Source: Osedax frankpressi
Lineage: Eukaryota; Annelida; Polychaeta; Sabellida; Siboglinidae
Assembly: GCA_964035775.1 (NCBI GenBank)
Contig: OZ038314.1
Span: 40,196,516-40,260,515, forward strand
Direction of reading: 5' to 3'
Length of the DNA stretch: 64,000 nt
In this document: piece by piece, positions 58,701 to 64,000 of the stretch
How the letters are laid out: each line of letters starts with the position of its first letter
How positions within the stretch are numbered: position 1 is the first letter of the stretch
Position numbers and translations under genes: made by a program
The notes under the pieces: model-generated
Database searches by the model: none
Seen by the model: the letters and a program-made list of their open reading frames with translations, nothing else
Told to the model about the DNA's origin: nothing

Positions 58701-60804
58701 AGAGAGGAAGGAGGGAACAGAGGAGGTGATGAAGGAGTGAATAGGGATGAAAGAGTGAGCAGAGGTAAGGATGAAGGAGTGAGTAGAATTAGTTCTTAAG
58801 GAGGTAAAAGATGAAAGAGCAGATTACTTAATAGTTGATGTTAGGTGTACTGAATTGCAATGTTCAAAGATCAATTTTTAAATTAACTAATATATAAATT
58901 AATTAATATTTCTAATTGTATTTTTACTATTGAACATTATTTTTAAAAATATCTAATCATATGAATCAAAATAACTAATCATAATGATTATCTACTCTTT
59001 TTAATTCGAATTTACTTATAAATTAGAATAAAATTAATAAGAAATTATGTACTTAAATATTCAAATCAATTATATCTAAATATTCGTATTTTTATACCAA
59101 ATTTTGTATAAATATCTGAAAAGTAAGATTCTTTTGAAATATATTTTACATCCAATGAATCTTTTATAACCATAATGTCAGACTCAGGAATTGATAAAAG
59201 TCGATTTCGTCCATTTTCTAGATCGCAAAGTCGTCCAATTGCAAAAGCAGCATTCATTCCACGACCTATTTATCGCGACAACTATTTCATTTGAAAACAA
59301 TAGATCTCACACTATAACATAACTAGCATCAGAAGCTAACTAACGTCACTGCAAACCTAACAATTAATTCGACCTACTACCTCTTATAAACATTTCTCTC
59401 GTTTCACATCTTCTCCACATAATCATTAATTCTTAATCCTTCAATCCTGATCACCTACTGCTTATTTCCATACTCTATGCGTTATTACCCATTTCTTGAA
59501 ACCTACCTAAACATACGTCCCCTACCAAACCCATATTCGATAGTCAAAGTGAATGCATTTATAATATTGTATAATAATTCTAAAAATAATATTTAATTTA
59601 AAACATATTTAATGAATTTATATTTTAACAATTAATATACTTACACTAATGAATATATTAATACAATTACCATATATTCTAAACCCTTCCCCTCTCCTTT
59701 CTACACATCGCTAGACCTGCTTCGTCAGTTCCTAGAGCTTGAATTAGCATAGTTATGATATCATCGGAACAGTTATGGTCCAATAATACATTGCAGCCAA
59801 TTTCAGATATTGACAATCTGTTTGTTAAATTAGTAATCATGTAAAAAAAAGATAATATAAATTTATTATTTATATTAAAAATATTAATTTTGAATATAAT
59901 CAAGAATATGCATTCCTTATATTCAATAGTAAACAAATACTTCTTGTATACACAGCTATTATAATATATAATAATTATAAATTATAGATTATAAATTATT
60001 GCATCACTAATATAATCCTTTTTATAGATATCTATACATGTATATATATATATATAAATATATAATTAATTAGGATATCATGTCTTTTCAGGGTCAATCT
60101 ATTATATGTATATAATGTATATATATGTATATATAATGTATATATAATGTATATATAATGTATATTATTAATGTATATTATTAATGTATATTATTAATGT
60201 ATATTATTAATGTATATAAATTACAATTAAAAATACAAAGAAAATAATGTATTAAATTAAATTAAATTATTGTTAAATTACAATAGCAAGAAAATCACCT
60301 TATTTTAATCACCTGAGCTATAAACAGATTTTAGAGTTATTTTCTTATGTTAAAATTCTAAATATATATATAATGGACATATTTAATTATATATTAAATT
60401 AATTTGATTTATTAAAGAGTTAATATTTTAATGAATTCAATATGCAATTATATAGTTATATCTATAAATATAACATTATAATATAATAATATGTACAGTA
60501 GATTACAAATATAATACATTTAATATTAAAATATTAATGTATATATCTCTATACAAAGAAATATTAATTATAAATATTTAAAAAATTAATTTAAAAAAAT
60601 ATATTTAATCTATATTTGATTCTTATATAATCAAAATTACTCTGAAGTAGTCCAATGATTACTTTATAAATGCGAGTGTTTTAAAGTTTAAAACCCCGAC
60701 TTATTATATTGATGTCCCAAAATAGAAATAAACATTTTTGCTAAACATTATAATGGGTTTCCATTAGACTATTGTTAAATTACTAATATAATATATATAC
60801 AATT

Positions 60805-60848
<44 letters not shown>

Positions 60849-61445
60849 TATTTTTTAACTGTTATTCTATAATTCAATGTAACCATAATTAAGTTATATA
60901 CATTTTTTTATACCCGAGTCAATATAAAAAAAATTATTGTAATATTAAATACTTTAACTTCGTATATTAGAAATATATTCTGTTTAGTGGCTCTATTTAT
61001 ATATCAAATATGATTAATATAATTATAAATATTAAGATATCATAAATAAATTAAATTACTGGAAAATTGAAAATTAATCATAGCATATTAATCATTTTGT
61101 AAGATTTTTTTAAAAATGTCTCCAATATATAAACCTTCAGTAACTTTATTACTAAAAATAGTTTATGTGTTATTTTATCAATGATGCCCTTCTTAAAATT
61201 ATATAATATTTATTATATATAGTAAATAATATTATATATAGTAAATACATATTTTGTATAACTAAATGCATATTATATATATTTACGATTGTTAATAAAA
61301 AAAGTTGGCTCCATCATAACCTAGCGAATACAAGGGCTGCATTGCTAGAGGTCCAAAGGTTAGGACTACTTAAGAGACGGGCCACGTTGGTAATCATCTC
61401 CGGTAGGCAGGGTTCCCGTAATATCCAGTCTCGACCTTCTGTGGT
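49766..61445 (-). CDS. Armadillo-repeat protein with three FN3 domains (5' incomplete)
   Basis: Exons 5' to 3' on minus: 61321-61445, 59717-59817, 59171-59265, 57884-58080, 55346-55424, 55152-55263, 54673-54759, 54361-54516, 53447-53563, 53209-53291, 53027-53093, 52869-52955, 52317-52426, 52062-52131, 51610-51758, 51043-51133, 50925-50953, 50641-50804, 50336-50491, 50043-50233, 49766-49872. All phases join to 790 codons and a stop. Residues 1-205 are ARM repeats (SSNAALVFARLSISEIGC, GMNAAFAIGRLCDLENGRNR, SKNACFALSCLA, FAAMTLRTLASQPQGCIKLR). FN3 domains follow at about 232-315 (NSVNITWLPV), 318-405 (PEEPSDLQVLGA, TQYTIEVCALTNKGRG) and 408-495 (ELNITWKSPEVPLG, LKPGTEYCFMVSAITNEG). A polar serine-rich tail of about 295 residues ends LLPRLSCE. 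No signal peptide is visible because the 5' end is missing. I cannot name the family; an intracellular scaffold role is an inference. The exon at 50925 is only 29 bp but restores phase exactly. Confidence 0.82.
53690..54260. repeat. Degenerate TGACAC-motif repeats in an intron
   Basis: Between two FN3 exons, motifs such as ATGACACATGACACTTA, TAATGACACCTAACACATAA and AAGTGACATA recur at irregular spacing, as in an old, decayed minisatellite. Confidence 0.55.
55500..57880. other. 2.4 kb intron of the ARM/FN3 gene
   Basis: Intron between the exons at 57884-58080 and 55346-55424. AT-rich with nothing recognised apart from GTAGT/GTAAGAG-type short repeats next to the exon (about 55490-55560). Confidence 0.65.
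58147..58200 (-). pseudogene. Decayed tandem copy of an ARM exon start
   Basis: Plus-strand 58147-58200 aligns with 58047-58100 at an offset of exactly 100 bp (CGAAGATAATATCAACGC against TGAAGATAACATCATCGC; TTATTATCTCGGG-AAAT against TGCATTATCTGGAATAAA). The copied segment spans the last intron bases and the first codons of the exon at 57884-58080, including its acceptor, now changed from ccag to cgag on the minus strand. It is a relic, outside the reading frame. Confidence 0.65.
58200..58800. repeat. Purine-rich minisatellite (GAGGTAGGGATGAAGGAGTGA)
   Basis: Degenerate units of about 22-27 bp built from GCAGAGGTAGGGATGAAGGA and GTGAG, in the intron upstream of the ARM exon at 57884. On the coding strand it is pyrimidine-rich and ends close to the acceptor. 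Confidence 0.9.
58801..59170. other. AT-rich intron remainder
   Basis: Nothing recognised between the purine-rich array and the ARM exon at 59171. Confidence 0.6.
59818..61320. other. 1.5 kb AT-rich intron of the ARM/FN3 gene
   Basis: Holds a short repeat of TTATTAATGTATA at about 60115-60215 and a (TA)n run at 60810-60845; otherwise featureless A/T sequence. Confidence 0.7.
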
Positions 61446-61454
61446 CTCAGCCTA

Positions 61455-63335
61455 GAGATGAAGACGAAATTAGAGGTAAAAATGAAATTAGAGATAACAA
61501 TTAAATTAGAGGTAAATATAAAATTAGAGACGAAGTATCAGGTAGGTGAGATATAAAATAAGTGAGATATGAGGGATGTGAGTTATGAGGGAGGTGAGAT
61601 ATGAGGTAGGTGAGATATGAGGGAGGTGAGATATGAGGTATGTGAGATATGAGGTAGGTGAGATGTGAAGGAGGTGAGATATGAGGGAGGTGAGATATGA
61701 GGGAGGTGAGATATGAAGGAGGTGAGCTATGAGGTAGGTGAGATGTGAAGGAGGTGAGATATGAGGGAGGTGAGATATGAGGGAGGTGAGATATGAGGTA
61801 TGTGAGATATGAGGGAGGTGAGATATGCAGGAGGTGAGATATGAGGGAGGTGAGATATAAGATAGTTGAGATATGAGGGAGGTGAGATATGAGGGAGGTG
61901 AGATATGAGGTAGGTGAGATGTGAAGGAGATGAGATATGAGGGAGGTGAGATATGAGGGAGGTGAGATATGAGGGAGGTGAGCTATGAGGTAGATGAGAT
62001 GTGAAGGAGGTGAGATTTGAGGGAGGTGAGATATGAGGGAGGTGAGATATGAGAGAGGTGAGATATGAGGTAGGTGAGATATGAGGGAGGTGAGATATGA
62101 GGGAGGTGAGATATGAGAGAGGTGAGATATGAGGGAGGTGAGATATAAGGGAGGTGAGATATGAGGGAGGTGAGATATGAGGGAGGTGAGATATGAGGGA
62201 GGTGAGATATGAGGGAGGTGATATATGAGGGAGGTGAGATATGAGGGAGGTGAGATATGAGGTAGGTGAGATATGAGAGAGGTGAGATATGAGGGAGGTG
62301 AGAAATGAGGGAGGTGAGATATGAGGGAGGTGAGATATGAGGTGTGTGAGATATGAGGGAGGTGAGATATGCAGGAGGTGAGATATGAGGGAGGTGAGAT
62401 ATGAGGTAGGTGAGATATGAGGGAGGTGAGATATGAGGTAGGTGAGATATGAGGGAGGTGAGATATGAGGGAGGTGAGATATGAGGGAGGTGAGATATGA
62501 GGGAGGTGATATATGAGGGAGGATAGATATAAGAGAGGTGATATATGAGGGAGGTGAGATATGAGGTAGGTGAGATATGAGGGAGGTGAGATATGAGGTA
62601 GGTGAGATATGCAGGAGGTGAGATATGAGGGAGGTGAGATATGCAGAAGGTGAGATATGAGGGAGGTGAGATATGAGGGAGGTGAGATATGAGGGAGGTG
62701 AGATATGAGGGAGGTGAGATATGAGGGAGGTGAGATATGAGGGAGGTGAGATATGAGGGAGGTGAGATATGAGGGAGGATAGATATAAGAGAGGTGAGAT
62801 ATGAGGGAGGTGAGATATGAGGGAGGTGAGATATGAGGGAGGTGAGATATGAGGGAGGTGAGATATGAGGGAGGTGAGCTATGAGGGAGGTGAGATATGA
62901 GGGAGGTGAGATATGAGGGAGGTGAGATATGAGGGAGGTGAGATATGAGGGAGGTGAGATATGAGGGAGGATAGATATAAGAGAGGTGAGATATGAGGGA
63001 GGTGAGATATGAGGGAGGTGAGATATGAGGGAGGTGAGATATGAGGGAGGTGAGATATGAGGGAGGTGAGATATGAGGGAGGTGAGATATGAGGGAGGTG
63101 AGATATGAGGGAGGTGAGATATGAGGGAGGTGAGATATGAGGGAGGAGAGATATAAGAGAGGTGAGATATGAGGGAGGTGAGATATGAGAGAGGTGAGAT
63201 ATGAGGTAGGTGAGATATGAGGGAGGTGAGATATGAGTGAGGTGAGATGTGAGGTAGGTTAGATATAAGGAAGGTGAGATATGAGGGAGGTGAGATATGA
63301 GGGAGGTGAGATATGAGGGAGGTGAGATATGCAGT
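61455..63335. repeat. 16-bp minisatellite (GAGGTGAGATATGAGG)
   Basis: More than 110 copies of a 16-bp unit GAGATATGAGGGAGGT, with rare GAGGTA, GCAGGA and AGAGAG variants. The first 90 bp are a looser version with GAAATTAGAGGTAAA. Almost pure purine apart from T on plus, so pyrimidine-rich on the coding strand of the ARM/FN3 gene, and ending about 10 bases from its exon at 61321-61445. Frames of up to 173 codons through it are not genes. Confidence 0.97.
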
Positions 63336-64000
63336 TGCTGAAATAAGAGTGAATATAAGTAGGAGGAAAGTAAGGTTGTAATAACAGGGAGGTGAGGCAT
63401 AGTTTTATTTGAGTAGTATACAAAATATGGGTCATATACTTGGGGATGGGGATGAGGGAGGTGATGAAGATGTGAAATAAGATGGAAGTGAGATAATAGT
63501 GAGATGTTGTAAGTGATAGGAGAGGAAGTGAGCTAGAAGTAAGATGGTGTGAGAGGAGATGAGGTGAGATATATAAGTGGGGGAATGGAAGCAATGTAGA
63601 AGACTGTAGAGATTAAGGAAGAAGATTATATAGAATATAGAATATAGAATATAGAATATACCTGGATATACCTGGATATAATAATACCATTGTATATTTA
63701 CTCGCATTTTTATCAATTTCATCATTTTATCTGATGATAGTTTTATGAAAAAATATAAATACTTTCTAAATAAATGATGAATATAAAATAAACACATCAA
63801 TATAATAAATTAACTGGTTAATTGACACTCAAATCTATTTAATATTATTAAACTATATTTATATTTATTAAAGTTCATCGTTATATCTATTTTATATTAC
63901 TAAATAATTAATAATTAATTTGTTGACTAAGCACATCGAAGTCAGAGTTTTAAAGGGCACCGCTATTAATAGTAACAGTATACAGACTAGTGGATAACGG
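63336..64000. other. Right edge of the window, no firm gene
   Basis: A tail of the purine-rich array fades out by about 63600; a fourfold ATAGAATAT repeat lies at 63630-63660. A minus-strand stretch at about 63925-63960 (PFKTLTSMCLVNK) is a weak candidate for a further ARM exon. The rest is AT-rich. Confidence 0.5.

Noticed and set aside
62879-63800. Minus-strand frames of 173, 111 and 122 codons
   Set aside because: Repeat-derived (16-bp array and its fading edge), with serine/leucine/proline periodicity only.

Overview
The window is nuclear DNA from an AT-rich invertebrate animal. It encodes an ADAM metalloprotease, a RALGPS-type Ral exchange factor, the condensin subunit SMC4 and an armadillo/fibronectin-III protein, most of them in many short exons. 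I cannot name the lineage from sequence alone. All gene models were built by hand by matching exon reading phases to family sequences; splice sites are inferred, not confirmed by RNA.

Layout. 1-490: decayed LINE endonuclease piece (minus). 2624-3382: unrecognised 252-residue ORF (plus). 4640-6598: ADAM10/17-like metalloprotease in one exon (plus). 6752-7572: unrecognised 134-residue protein in four exons (plus). 7885-13359: RALGPS in 16 exons (minus), tail-to-tail with the small gene. 13360-20590: AT-rich DNA with hairpins and no supported gene. 20590-22515: a 1.9 kb satellite of 12-bp units in four sequence blocks. 23220-24990: decayed LINE reverse-transcriptase piece (plus). 26463-49419: SMC4 in 27 exons (plus), 1,288 codons, with a decayed Mutator-like DNA transposon in its largest intron. 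49766-61445: ARM/FN3 protein in at least 21 exons (minus), tail-to-tail with SMC4; its 5' end is not found and may lie outside the window. 61455-63335: a 16-bp minisatellite just upstream of its first visible exon.

The most unusual feature is the introns. At least a dozen SMC4 introns, and several in RALGPS and the ARM/FN3 gene, hold a private minisatellite whose unit differs from every other intron's. Several arrays begin within a few bases of the 5' splice site. About two thirds of the 5' splice sites I placed have T at +3. Two introns hold a decayed tandem copy of the start of the adjacent exon. Together these suggest introns that grow by repeated local tandem duplication. The genes have unrelated roles (cell-surface shedding, Ral signalling, chromosome condensation, and an unknown scaffold role) and do not form a visible pathway.
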